From the NCBI RefSeq assembly GCF_900156285.1, contig NZ_FTNC01000017.1:1-64000 (forward strand): a stretch of DNA of 64,000 nucleotides, written 5' to 3'. The stretch is from Halanaerobium kushneri. GTDB taxonomy: Bacteria > Bacillota > Halanaerobiia > Halanaerobiales > Halanaerobiaceae. The notes below the pieces were generated by a model. The model saw only the letters and a program-made list of their open reading frames with translations. It was not told where the DNA came from and searched no databases. This document shows, in pieces, positions 35,108 through 44,179 of this stretch (its first letter is position 1; each line of letters opens with the position of its first letter). Both the position numbers and the translations under genes were made by a program.

Positions 35108-37462
35108 ATGACGGAATTTAATTTAGATGACTATTCGCTGGAAGAAAAAGTAAATAAATTACTGGCTGAAATGACTTTAGAAGAAAAAGTTGCTCAGCTT
35201 GGTTCAATAGGACCGGATAAAATTTTAGAAAATGGCAGGTTCTCAGAAGAAAAAGCAGCTAAATATCTAAAAGATGGTATCGGTCAGATTACAAGAATAG
35301 CAGGTGCAAGTGCACTGGAACCGGAAGCTGCAGCTGAGGCGGCAAATAAGATGCAGAAATATATTGCTGAAAATACTCGTCTTGATATTCCAGCAATTGT
35401 CCATGAAGAATGTTTGAGCGGCTATATGGGTAAAGGTGGAACTACTTTTCCTCAGTCAATAGGTGTCGCCAGCAGCTGGGAGCCGGAGTTACTGGAAAGA
35501 CAGACTGATGTGATTAGAAAACAGCTGCGTTCAATTGGAGCTCATCTGGCTTTATCTCCGGTTGCTGATGTGGCAAGAGATTTACGCTGGGGTAGAGTGG
35601 AGGAAACATTTGGTGAAGATCCCTATCTGGCTGCAGAAATGGTAACTTCCTATGTTAAAGGTCTGCAGGGAGATAAATTATCAGAAGGAATTGTAGCAAC
35701 TTTAAAACACTTTGTCGGCCACAGCTATTCTGAAGGTGGACGCAACCATGCACCGGTAAATCTTTCTGAGCGTGAACTTAGAGAGAGCTTTTTATTCCCT
35801 TTTGAAGCAGCAATTAAAACTGTCGGTGCTGGTTCAGTAATGAATGCCTATCATGATATTGATGGAGTTCCCTGTGCCTCCTCAAGAGAGTTATTAACAG
35901 ATATATTAAGAGGAGAATGGGGTTTTGACGGTGTAGTAGTTTCTGATTACTGGAGTATTAAAATGCTTTATAAAGAACATAAAGTAGCAGCTTCGATGCA
36001 GGAAGCAGGAATAAAAGCTTTAGAGGCAGGTTTAGATATAGAGCTGCCGGAAGCGGAATGCTATGGGCAAAAATTAGTTGATGCGGTTAATGAGGGACTG
36101 ATTTCTGAGTCAGTAATTGACCAGTCTGTCAGACGACATCTCCGCTATAAATTTAAGGTTAATGCCTTTGATCAGCGCTATGTTGATCTTGATAAAATTG
36201 CTGATCTTTTTGAAACTGCTGAGCAGAGAGAACTGGCCCGGGAATCAGCCCGCAAATCTATGGTCTTACTGAAAAATGAAAATGACTTACTACCCTTAGC
36301 TAAAGATTTATCATCACTTGCTGTAATCGGACCTTCTGCAGACAGCACCCGTAATCTGCTTGGGGATTATGCCTACAGTGCCCATGTGGACAGCAAGGAA
36401 GATGCAGTTGAGGTTATCAGTATCTTAGCTGGAATCAGGTCTAAAATATCAGAAGAGACAAAAATTAATTATGCAGCTGGCTGCAGTATCATGGATCAGA
36501 ACAGAGATGGCTTTGCTGAAGCTGTTATGGCAGCCAAGGAATCAGAGGTTGCTCTGGTTGTCGTTGGCGGTAAATCAGGTCTTTCCGGTATGGGAGAAAA
36601 TGAAAACAGTGATGATGATGTAGTCGACTTTGAAGGTGGAGAATTTTTAAGTGAACTTCAGAATACCACTGATACTACCGGAGAACATCATGATCGGACT
36701 TCCCTCGATCTGCCAGGAGTACAGGAAGAATTGATTAAAGAAATTGTTAAGACAGGCACACCAGTTGTGGTTGTACTTGTCAATGGTCGGCCTTTATCAA
36801 TTGAATGGACAGCAGAAAATGCAGATGCAGTCTTAGAAGCCTGGTTACCGGGAGAAGAAGGTGGAAACGGGGTAGCAGATGTATTATTTGGAGACTATAA
36901 TCCAGCTGGAAAACTGCCGGTTTCAATTCCTAAAAATGTTGGGCAGACTCCTATTCACTATAACCGCCGCCATATGTCACACTACCGAGATTATGTATTT
37001 ACAGGTAACAGACCTCTATATCCATTTGGTTATGGTTTAAGTTATACAGATTTTGAATATTCAAATCTTAAGATTACCCCTAAAGAATTTGAGGGCAATA
37101 AAACAATTACAATTAAGGCAGATATTAAAAACACAGGTCAGCTTGCTGGAGCAGAAGTAGTACAGCTCTATATTCATGATCGAATTGCTTCTTTAACCAG
37201 ACCGATTAAATCTCTTAAAGGTTTTAAAAGAGTTGAGTTAAAAGCAGGAGAGACTAAAACTGTTGAATTCAAATTAAAAACAGAACAGCTCGCATTTTAT
37301 GATAAGGATATGAATCTTGTAGTTGAGCCAGGAGAATTTGAGCTAATGCTCGGCAGTTCTTCTACAGATATTAGGCTTGAAGATGTGGTTGAACTAAAAG
37401 GAGATAAGGTGGAATTGACTGCAGAAAGAGAATATTTTACAGAGGTTGAAGTAAGTAATTAA
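35108..37462 (+). CDS. GH3 beta-xylosidase-type glycosidase 1 (cytoplasmic)
   Basis: A 784-aa enzyme with the GH3 N-terminal barrel (1-340, nucleophile D280 in VVVSDYWSIKM), a second alpha/beta domain (about 380-600, with a long insert around 490-530 rich in acidic residues) and a C-terminal fibronectin III-like domain (about 650-760). No signal peptide. As last gene of the ABC 4 operon it probably cuts imported xylo-oligosaccharides; beta-glucosidase or arabinofuranosidase activity is possible within GH3. Confidence 0.88.
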   Translation: MTEFNLDDYSLEEKVNKLLAEMTLEEKVAQLGSIGPDKILENGRFSEEKAAKYLKDGIGQITRIAGASALEPEAAAEAANKMQKYIAENTRLDIPAIVHEECLSGYMGKGGTTFPQSIGVASSWEPELLERQTDVIRKQLRSIGAHLALSPVADVARDLRWGRVEETFGEDPYLAAEMVTSYVKGLQGDKLSEGIVATLKHFVGHSYSEGGRNHAPVNLSERELRESFLFPFEAAIKTVGAGSVMNAYHDIDGVPCASSRELLTDILRGEWGFDGVVVSDYWSIKMLYKEHKVAASMQEAGIKALEAGLDIELPEAECYGQKLVDAVNEGLISESVIDQSVRRHLRYKFKVNAFDQRYVDLDKIADLFETAEQRELARESARKSMVLLKNENDLLPLAKDLSSLAVIGPSADSTRNLLGDYAYSAHVDSKEDAVEVISILAGIRSKISEETKINYAAGCSIMDQNRDGFAEAVMAAKESEVALVVVGGKSGLSGMGENENSDDDVVDFEGGEFLSELQNTTDTTGEHHDRTSLDLPGVQEELIKEIVKTGTPVVVVLVNGRPLSIEWTAENADAVLEAWLPGEEGGNGVADVLFGDYNPAGKLPVSIPKNVGQTPIHYNRRHMSHYRDYVFTGNRPLYPFGYGLSYTDFEYSNLKITPKEFEGNKTITIKADIKNTGQLAGAEVVQLYIHDRIASLTRPIKSLKGFKRVELKAGETKTVEFKLKTEQLAFYDKDMNLVVEPGEFELMLGSSSTDIRLEDVVELKGDKVELTAEREYFTEVEVSN

Positions 37463-37480
37463 AAATAACTCTAATTTATT

Positions 37481-37556
37481 GCAGGAATTTTAAAAATTGT
37501 ATAGAATCTATATATTAGAGACTTAATTTATAACTTAAATTAAAACTTGAATTAAT
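37481..37556 (+). promoter_or_regulatory. Composite pentose promoter before xylFGH, with extra half-site
   Basis: GCAGGAAT (37481-37488), 15 nt, GAATCTATA (37504-37512). As sigma-A: TTGCAG, 17 nt, TAGAAT, the best -10 of the set. Palindrome 37522-37544 (CTTAATTTATA, A, CTTAAATTAAA) plus CTTGAATTAAT at 37546-37556, 12 bp on. Confidence 0.72.
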
Positions 37557-37568
37557 TTCTAAGATTTT

Positions 37569-37578
37569 AGGAGGAGGG
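37569..37578 (+). promoter_or_regulatory. Orphan Shine-Dalgarno before xylF
   Basis: AGGAGGAGGG, 79 nt before the true start, which has its own AAGGGGG. No initiation codon within 15 nt downstream. A distant GTG opens only 14 codons. Confidence 0.55.
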
Positions 37579-37656
37579 ATAAATTATATTTTAAAAAGTG
37601 ACGGTTAAGTGTAATCTGTTTTTAATTTTATCAAAAATTTAAGGGGGATTAATTTA

Positions 37657-38691
37657 ATGCGAAAAAGTATTATTATTTCAACATTAGTAGCGGTATTATT
37701 ATTTTTAGGATCTTTTGGAGTAATGGCCCAGGATGGTATTACAATTGGATTGTCAATGGATAATTTGAGACTGGAAAGATGGCAGCATGATCGTGATATT
37801 TTTGTAAATAAGGCAGAAGAAATGGGAGCAGAGGTATTAGTTCAATCTGCTAATGGAGATGACACAGTTCAATTATCACAGGCAGAAAATTTAATTACCC
37901 AGGGAATTGATGTTTTAGTAGTTGTTCCTCATAATGGTAAGGTGATGGGAAGTATAGTTAGAGAAGCCCATGCAAATAATGTACCTGTACTTGCCTATGA
38001 TAGAATGTTAATGGATAGTAAAGTAGATTATTATCTCTCTTTTGATAATGTTCGTGTAGGTGAATTACAGGCAGAATTTTTAGTTGATAAACAGCCTACA
38101 GGAAATTACTTTTTACTTGGAGGTTCTCCAACCGATAATAATGCTAAACTTTTCCGTCAGGGACAGATGAATATTTTACAGCCTTATATTGATCAGGGCA
38201 AAATAAATATTGTTGGTGATCAGTGGGCAAAAGACTGGTTACCACAGGAAGCATTAGGTATTGTAGAAAATGCTCTGACAGCTAATAATAATGATATTGA
38301 TGTTATTGTTGCTTCTAATGATAGTACTGCCGGTGGAGCAATTCAAGCTCTTGAAGAGCAGGGTTTAGCCGGAGAAGTTTTAGTTTCTGGTCAGGATGCT
38401 GACCTTGCGGCCTGTCAGAGAATTGTTGAAGGTACTCAAACAATGACAATTTATAAACCAATTCAGGATTTAGCTAGTAGAGGTGCAGAAATAGCAGTTA
38501 ATATGGCCCAGGGTAAAGAAATAGACACAAATGGTGCAATTAATAATGGTGAATATGATGTACCATCAGTTTTATTAACACCAATTCAGGTTCATAAAGG
38601 GAATATGGTGGATACAGTTATAGAAGATGGATTCCACGAAATGGAAGAAGTATATAAAAATGTACCAAAATCTGAATGGCCTGAACAGTAA
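37657..38691 (+). CDS. xylF: D-xylose-binding periplasmic protein
   Basis: A 344-aa class I sugar-binding protein (ribose/xylose type). Signal peptide ends FGVMAQD, no lipobox. The mature start ITIGLSMDNLRLERWQHDR is the xylose-binding signature, and the sequence continues with the VPVLAYDRM and SFDNVRVGE motifs of XylF. xylG and xylH follow. Delivers xylose to the XylGH importer. Confidence 0.93.
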   Translation: MRKSIIISTLVAVLLFLGSFGVMAQDGITIGLSMDNLRLERWQHDRDIFVNKAEEMGAEVLVQSANGDDTVQLSQAENLITQGIDVLVVVPHNGKVMGSIVREAHANNVPVLAYDRMLMDSKVDYYLSFDNVRVGELQAEFLVDKQPTGNYFLLGGSPTDNNAKLFRQGQMNILQPYIDQGKINIVGDQWAKDWLPQEALGIVENALTANNNDIDVIVASNDSTAGGAIQALEEQGLAGEVLVSGQDADLAACQRIVEGTQTMTIYKPIQDLASRGAEIAVNMAQGKEIDTNGAINNGEYDVPSVLLTPIQVHKGNMVDTVIEDGFHEMEEVYKNVPKSEWPEQ

Positions 38692-38696
38692 TCTTA

Positions 38697-38726
38697 AAAA
38701 AGGGGCGATTATTTGCCCCTTTTTCT
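38697..38726 (+). terminator. Hairpin with T tract between xylF and xylG
   Basis: AAAAAGGGGC (38697-38706) pairs with GCCCCTTTTT (38715-38724), loop of 8 nt, followed by C and TTTTC. A true partial terminator form; expected to lower xylGH relative to xylF. Confidence 0.75.
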
Positions 38727-38752
38727 TTTCTTAATGAAAGGAGTTGAACAAT

Positions 38753-40282
38753 TTGGAAGAAGTTTTGCTGGAAACTAAGGATATCATTAAAGATTTTCCG
38801 GGTGTTAGAGCTTTAGATAAAGTATCTTTTCAGGTGAAAAGCAATCAAATTCATGCCCTCTGTGGAGAAAATGGAGCTGGTAAATCAACTTTAATTAAAG
38901 TTCTCAGCGGTGTTTATCCAAATGGAAGTTATGAAGGTCAAATTTTTATTGAAGGAGAAGAAAAAAAATTCGAAAATATTCATCAGGCTGAAGAAAATGG
39001 AATTGCTGTCATTCATCAGGAATTGACACTTTTTGAAGAAATGAATGTAGCAGAGAATATTTTTATGGGTAATGAAATTTCGCATAATGGATATATTGAC
39101 TGGAATGAAATGTATGACCAAACAAACAAGTGGCTTAAAAAAATGAAACTGGAGGGAGTTAAACCAACAACTAAAGTTGGTGAGCTTGGAGTTGGTAAAC
39201 AGCAGTTAATTGAAATCGCGAAAGCGCTGGCTAAAAATTCTAGACTTTTAATTCTGGATGAACCGACTGCATCTTTAACAGACAATGAAGTTGAGTTGTT
39301 AATGAAAATTTTAAGTGATTTAAAAAACGAAGGAGTTACTTGTATTTATATTTCTCATAAGTTAAATGAGGTTTTTGAGATTGCTGATTATATATCTGTT
39401 TTAAGAGATGGAGAATACATTGGCGGAGATCTGAAAGATAATTTAAACGAAAGAGAAGTAGTTAAAATGATGGTTGGCCGCTCAATTGAGCAGATGTTTC
39501 CTGATAGAAAATATAAAGCAGGTAAAGAAATTTTAAAAGTTGAAAGTTTAGATTTAAAAAATTATGAAGGTGAACAAATTTTAGAAAACATTTCTTTTGA
39601 ACTGGCAGAAGGAGAAATCTTAGGAATCTTTGGATTGATTGGAGCTGGGAGAACTGAAATAGCTAATACACTTTTTGGTTATCTTCCTGGTAGTAAAAAA
39701 GGGGATATATATTTAGATCAGGAAAAAGTAGATATAAAGTCGCCAAAAGAAGCTCTCCACAAAGGAATTGCGCTAATTTCGGAAGATAGAAAAAGATTTG
39801 GTATTATTCCTCCAATGAGCGTTAAAGAAAATATATCAATTTCATTTTTAGACAAATTTAAAAACCTGTTAGTTGTTGATGAAAATAAAGAGATTGCAAA
39901 TGTGACTGAACTGGTTGAACAATTAAATGTTAAAACAGCATCTCTTAATACTAAAATTGTTAATTTGAGTGGAGGAAATCAGCAGAAGGCTATTTTAGCT
40001 AAAAATCTTGTTGAAACTCCTAGAGTTTTAATAATGGATGAACCAACAAGAGGAATTGATGTTGGGGCAAAACAGGAAATTTACGAATTAATGAATAAAT
40101 TTGCTGAAGATAAAATGGGAATTATTATGATTTCATCTGAGCTTCCTGAAATATTAGGTATGAGCGACAGAATTTTAGTAATGCATGAAGGTAAGATTAC
40201 CAAAGAATTTGATAATAGAAATAAAGATATTAGTCAAGAAGATATTATGGTTTATGCTACAGGAGGGAAAATAGATGGCTGA
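38753..40282 (+). CDS. xylG: D-xylose ABC transporter ATP-binding protein
   Basis: A duplicated ATPase of 509 aa: first domain with Walker A GENGAGKST and signature LGVGKQQLIE; second with a degenerate Walker A (GLIGAGRTE) and signature LSGGNQQKA, typical of ribose/xylose-type ATPases. Start TTG 38753 is chosen because the GGAG at 38740-38743 is 9 nt away; the TTG at 38744 touches that site. This is the only ABC ATPase in the window and belongs to a different class from the one importers 1-5 need. Confidence 0.93.
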   Translation: MEEVLLETKDIIKDFPGVRALDKVSFQVKSNQIHALCGENGAGKSTLIKVLSGVYPNGSYEGQIFIEGEEKKFENIHQAEENGIAVIHQELTLFEEMNVAENIFMGNEISHNGYIDWNEMYDQTNKWLKKMKLEGVKPTTKVGELGVGKQQLIEIAKALAKNSRLLILDEPTASLTDNEVELLMKILSDLKNEGVTCIYISHKLNEVFEIADYISVLRDGEYIGGDLKDNLNEREVVKMMVGRSIEQMFPDRKYKAGKEILKVESLDLKNYEGEQILENISFELAEGEILGIFGLIGAGRTEIANTLFGYLPGSKKGDIYLDQEKVDIKSPKEALHKGIALISEDRKRFGIIPPMSVKENISISFLDKFKNLLVVDENKEIANVTELVEQLNVKTASLNTKIVNLSGGNQQKAILAKNLVETPRVLIMDEPTRGIDVGAKQEIYELMNKFAEDKMGIIMISSELPEILGMSDRILVMHEGKITKEFDNRNKDISQEDIMVYATGGKIDG

Positions 40283-41417
40283 TACGAAAAAAATTAAATT
40301 TGACTTAAGAACTTATATGATGATTATTGCCTTAGTTTCAATCTGGATTATATTTTCCTTTACAACGGGAGGAGATTTTTTAACTGCAAGAAACATTTCC
40401 AATCTATTTAGACAGTCTGTCTTTACATCTATGTTGGCTATTGGAATGGTCATGGTCATAATAATGGGTCATATTGACCTTTCAGTTGGATCTCTGGTGG
40501 GTTTAACAGGTGGAGTAGTAGCGATTTTAGATGTCTGGCAGGGAATGAATCCTATAATGTCTATTGGTATTACGCTGTTATTAGGGCTGATTTTAGGGTT
40601 GTGGAATGGTTGGTGGACTGCTTATGGAAATGTTCCTTCATTTATTGTTACCCTTGGGGGTCTTTTAATATTTAGAGGTGTCTTAGTTGGAATAACTGGT
40701 GGAACAACTATTGGCCCAATGAGTGACCTGTTTTATTATTTTGGTAAGGGATATCTTTCAGATACAATTGGAATAATCTTTGCAGTTTTAGTAGGTTTAG
40801 CAATTATAATTATTCAGCTCAAGTCAAGAAGAGATAAATTAAAATATGATTTTGAAGTACTGCCTTTGAAGTTTGAAATTCTGAAAATAGTTGTTTCAGT
40901 TGCTTTATTAGTTACCTTTATTCTGATTTTTAATGCCTATCGGGGGATACCAATTCCCTTAATGGTTTTAACAGTTTTTCTAGCTATCTTTACATTTATA
41001 ACTAATAAAACAACTTTTGGCCGCTATATTTATGCAATTGGTGGAAATAGCGATGCTGCCAAATTATCTGGTATAGATATTAAAAAAATAACTTTAACTG
41101 TCTTTATGCTCAATGGTTTGATGGCAGCAATTGGTGGAATATTTTTGACATCTCGTTTGAGTGCTGCTTCAGTTGCAGCAGGAAATAGTGCGGAACTTGA
41201 TGCTATTGCTTCCTGTGTAATTGGTGGAGCCAGTTTAGCTGGTGGTATTGGAAAAGTAGGTGGTGCTGTAGTTGGTGCCATTGTTATGGCCAGTCTTGAT
41301 AATGGAATGAGTTTAATGAATGTTGAAAATTTCTGGCAGTCAATAATTAAAGGTCTAATATTAATTCTTGCTGTCTGGGTTGATATTTATACTAAAAATA
41401 AGAAATCTGCTGCTTAA
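40275..41417 (+). CDS. xylH: D-xylose ABC transporter permease
   Basis: A 380-aa permease with about ten hydrophobic segments, GHIDLSVGSLVGLTGG and the late motif SAASVAAGNSAELDAIASCV characteristic of the xylose/ribose permease family. It overlaps xylG by 8 nt, so translation is coupled. The xylA promoter lies immediately downstream with no clear terminator between. Confidence 0.94.
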   Translation: MADTKKIKFDLRTYMMIIALVSIWIIFSFTTGGDFLTARNISNLFRQSVFTSMLAIGMVMVIIMGHIDLSVGSLVGLTGGVVAILDVWQGMNPIMSIGITLLLGLILGLWNGWWTAYGNVPSFIVTLGGLLIFRGVLVGITGGTTIGPMSDLFYYFGKGYLSDTIGIIFAVLVGLAIIIIQLKSRRDKLKYDFEVLPLKFEILKIVVSVALLVTFILIFNAYRGIPIPLMVLTVFLAIFTFITNKTTFGRYIYAIGGNSDAAKLSGIDIKKITLTVFMLNGLMAAIGGIFLTSRLSAASVAAGNSAELDAIASCVIGGASLAGGIGKVGGAVVGAIVMASLDNGMSLMNVENFWQSIIKGLILILAVWVDIYTKNKKSAA

Positions 41418-41436
41418 TAAAAAAGATTAAAAAAAA

Positions 41437-41513
41437 GCAGGAATTTTTTGTTCGGCCTTGAATATTATAAACTAGAGAGTTAATTTAAAACTTAAATTAA
41501 TACTTGAATTAAT
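41437..41513 (+). promoter_or_regulatory. Composite pentose promoter before xylA, with extra half-site
   Basis: GCAGGAAT (41437-41444), 15 nt, GAATATTAT (41460-41468), palindrome 41479-41501 (GTTAATTTAAA, A, CTTAAATTAAT) and CTTGAATTAAT at 41503-41513, 12 bp on. Confidence 0.72.
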
Positions 41514-41568
41514 ATTGATGTTAATGTTTCAGACTTATATTTTCTTACAAAATGGAGGTAATCAAATT

Positions 41569-42888
41569 ATGAAAAATGTTTTTAAAGATTTTAAAAAGGT
41601 AAAATATGAAGGACCAGAATCAGATAATCCAATGGCATTTAAGTATTATAACCCGGAAGAAAAAATTGCGGGCAAAACAATGGAAGAACACTTAAGATTC
41701 TCAATCGCTTACTGGCATACATTTGCGGATACAGGTGAAGATCCATTTGGTGCTGGGACCAGAGTTTACCCCTGGGCAGATATTAGTGATCCTTTAGAAA
41801 GAGCCAAGGCCAAAGTTGAAGGAGCCTTTACCTTTATGGATAAGCTGGGAGCTCCATATTTCTGCTTCCATGATCGTGATGTAGCTCCTGAAGGAAAAAC
41901 AGTTGCCGAAAGCTACAAAAATTTAGATACTATCGTTGATTTAATTGAAGAGAAGATGAACGAAACAGGTATAAAGCTGCTCTGGGGAACAGCTAATATG
42001 TTTACCAATCCTCGTTTTATGAATGGTGCTTCTACTTCTCCTAATGCAGATGTATTTGCCTTTGCTGCCGCTCAGGTTAAAAAGGCTATGGAAGTAACCA
42101 AAAAACTTGGTGGTCAAAACTATGTATTCTGGGGTGGTCGTGAAGGTTATGAAACACTTTTAAATACAAATATGGCCCTGGAACAAGATAATTTGGCCCG
42201 TTTTTTAGAAATGGCTGTAGATTATAAAGAAAAAATTGGTTTTGATGGTCAGCTATTGATTGAACCAAAACCCAAAGAGCCAACTAAGCATCAGTATGAT
42301 TTTGATGCAGCAAATGTGATTGCCTTCTTAAGAAAATATGATTTAGATGAGCACTTTAAAGTTAATCTGGAGGCAAATCATGCAACCCTGGCTGGACATA
42401 CCTTTGAGCATGAGCTTCACTATGCTAGAATTAATGATATGCTGGGAAGTGTAGATGCAAATCAGGGTGATTTATTACTCGGCTGGGATACAGACCAGTT
42501 CCCAACTAATATTTATACAACAACTCTTGCTATGTATGAAATACTTAAAAATAATGGTCTGGGTAAAGGGGGGCTCAATTTTGATGCTAAAGTTCGCCGT
42601 CCTTCCTTCAAAATGAAAGATTTATTCTATGGTCATATTGCTGGAATGGATGCCTTTGCTAAGGGCTTAAAAATTGCCAATAAATTATTAGAAGATAAAG
42701 TATTAGAAGATTTTGTGGCTGAAAGATATGCAAGTTATGAAAGTGGAATTGGTAAGAAGATTGTAAATAAAGAGGTTGGTCTGGAAGAATTAGCTGAATA
42801 CGCTATTGAACTTGGTGAAGTTGAAAATTATTCCGGACATCAGGAAATGCTGGAAGCGAAACTGAATCAGTATATTTTAAATAATTAA
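41569..42888 (+). CDS. xylA: D-xylose isomerase
   Basis: Converts D-xylose to D-xylulose. 439 aa, class II length. Catalytic H101 in [35 protein letters not shown] and the metal-ligand region [14 protein letters not shown] and GWDTDQFP are all intact. The ATG at 41569 follows GGAGG; the longer frame from 41515 has no ribosome site and would start inside the operator region. It stands alone between its promoter and a terminator; the usual partner xylB is missing. Confidence 0.97.
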   Translation: MKNVFKDFKKVKYEGPESDNPMAFKYYNPEEKIAGKTMEEHLRFSIAYWHTFADTGEDPFGAGTRVYPWADISDPLERAKAKVEGAFTFMDKLGAPYFCFHDRDVAPEGKTVAESYKNLDTIVDLIEEKMNETGIKLLWGTANMFTNPRFMNGASTSPNADVFAFAAAQVKKAMEVTKKLGGQNYVFWGGREGYETLLNTNMALEQDNLARFLEMAVDYKEKIGFDGQLLIEPKPKEPTKHQYDFDAANVIAFLRKYDLDEHFKVNLEANHATLAGHTFEHELHYARINDMLGSVDANQGDLLLGWDTDQFPTNIYTTTLAMYEILKNNGLGKGGLNFDAKVRRPSFKMKDLFYGHIAGMDAFAKGLKIANKLLEDKVLEDFVAERYASYESGIGKKIVNKEVGLEELAEYAIELGEVENYSGHQEMLEAKLNQYILNN

Positions 42889-42914
42889 ATATAAATATTT
42901 ACCTGCTAAAAGCT

Positions 42915-42942
42915 GAGTGGACGGTTATTTAATCGTCCACTC
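42915..42942 (+). terminator. Terminator after xylA
   Basis: GAGTGGACG (42915-42923) pairs perfectly with CGTCCACTC (42934-42942), loop of 10 nt; only a scattered T-rich tail follows. Confidence 0.7.
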
Positions 42943-43020
42943 CCAATTAAGTTTATTTTAAAAAAAATAAACTAAGATTCAAAAAATTTTAAATATCAAG
43001 AAAATATTTATCATTTCCTA

Positions 43021-43064
43021 TTGAAATCTGATAATTTTTTTAGTATAATTAAATAAACCGGTTT
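43021..43064 (+). promoter_or_regulatory. Sigma-A promoter and operator of lacI-2
   Basis: TTGAAA (43021-43026), 17 nt, TATAAT (43044-43049), then the palindrome AAACCGGTTT at 43055-43064 over the expected transcription start. Two more copies of the decamer lie after the gene. Autorepression is the simple reading. Confidence 0.8.
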
Positions 43065-43080
43065 CGAAGGAAGTGACAAA

Positions 43081-44076
43081 ATGGTTACAATCAATGATAT
43101 TGCCAAAAAGGCAAAAGTGTCTAAGTCAACAGTTTCTAAAGTAATTAATAATTACTCAGGTGTTGGTGATGATACTAAAGAAAAAGTTTTAAAAATCATG
43201 AAAGAAAATAACTACTGGCCCAATTCAGTGGCCAGAAGTCTCTCAACAAAAAAATCGTACACAATTGGTATATTTGGTCCTCAAATTTTAAATAACTTCT
43301 TCTTTAGAGAAGTTTTTGAAGGTATAGAGGCTGTAATGGGAGATAAAGGTTATGATCTTTTATATTTTACCAATAAACAGTGGGATGAATCCTGGGTTGA
43401 TTACAGCTATAAAGAAAAATGTGAAAACAGAAATGTTGATGGCGTAATAATGATGGGTTATGGTAAGGTTAATATAGCTCAGTTTGATCGGCTTTTAAAA
43501 TCGGATATACCATCTGTTTTTATTGACCTGGATCTGGTTGGTTCTAATACTTCCTATGTAACTTCTGATAATACCGGTGGAGCCCGAAAAGCGGTAGAAT
43601 ATCTAGCTGAATTAGGTCATAAAAAAATTGCAATGATTAGGGGATTAAATGGTTTTAAAGTTTCTACAGATAGATTTGTTGGTTTTCAGCAGGCTATCAA
43701 AGCTCTCAATCTCCCCTATAATTCAGAATGGATGTTTGACGGCGATTATAGTATGGAAACCGGCTATCAATCAATGAAAAGAATTCTTAATTTAGATGAA
43801 AAGCCAACTGCTGTATTTGCAGAGGATTTAATTGCTATTGGTGCAATTAAAGCTATTCGCCAGGCAGGTTTAAATGTACCAGGTGATTACTCAATTATTG
43901 GTTTTGATAGCATAGAGATAGGAAGACATTATCATCTGACTACTATTGCTCAGGATCAGATTGGTTTAGGAGAAGCTGCCTCAAAACTTCTTTTAAATAT
44001 TATTAATAAGAAATCATTTTCGCCAATCATTTTACCGACTAGACTGATTATTGGAGAGACATGCAGAAAGGTATAA
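43081..44076 (+). CDS. LacI-family transcriptional regulator 2
   Basis: A 331-aa regulator, helix-turn-helix at 1-50 (VTINDIAKKAKVSKSTVSKV) and an effector domain with GFDSIEIGRHYHLTTIAQ near the end. The AAACCGGTTT sites before it and before the GH8 gene are standard LacI-family symmetric operators with central CG, so it most likely controls itself and the xylan-oligosaccharide genes starting at 44180. A xylo-oligosaccharide effector is an inference. Confidence 0.92.
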   Translation: MVTINDIAKKAKVSKSTVSKVINNYSGVGDDTKEKVLKIMKENNYWPNSVARSLSTKKSYTIGIFGPQILNNFFFREVFEGIEAVMGDKGYDLLYFTNKQWDESWVDYSYKEKCENRNVDGVIMMGYGKVNIAQFDRLLKSDIPSVFIDLDLVGSNTSYVTSDNTGGARKAVEYLAELGHKKIAMIRGLNGFKVSTDRFVGFQQAIKALNLPYNSEWMFDGDYSMETGYQSMKRILNLDEKPTAVFAEDLIAIGAIKAIRQAGLNVPGDYSIIGFDSIEIGRHYHLTTIAQDQIGLGEAASKLLLNIINKKSFSPIILPTRLIIGETCRKV

Positions 44077-44094
44077 TAATTTTTAGATAAATAT

Positions 44095-44155
44095 AAACCG
44101 GTTTCTAAATAAAAATTAGGGATATTTTTTTAATATTCAAATTTTAAACCGGTTT
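44095..44155 (+). promoter_or_regulatory. Two LacI-2 operators before GH8
   Basis: AAACCGGTTT at 44095-44104 and at 44146-44155, each followed by CTAAA, centres 51 bp apart (about five helical turns), suited to looping. The second lies 24 nt before the GH8 start. Confidence 0.8.
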
Positions 44156-44179
44156 CTAAAAGGTAAAGGAGGAAACTAT

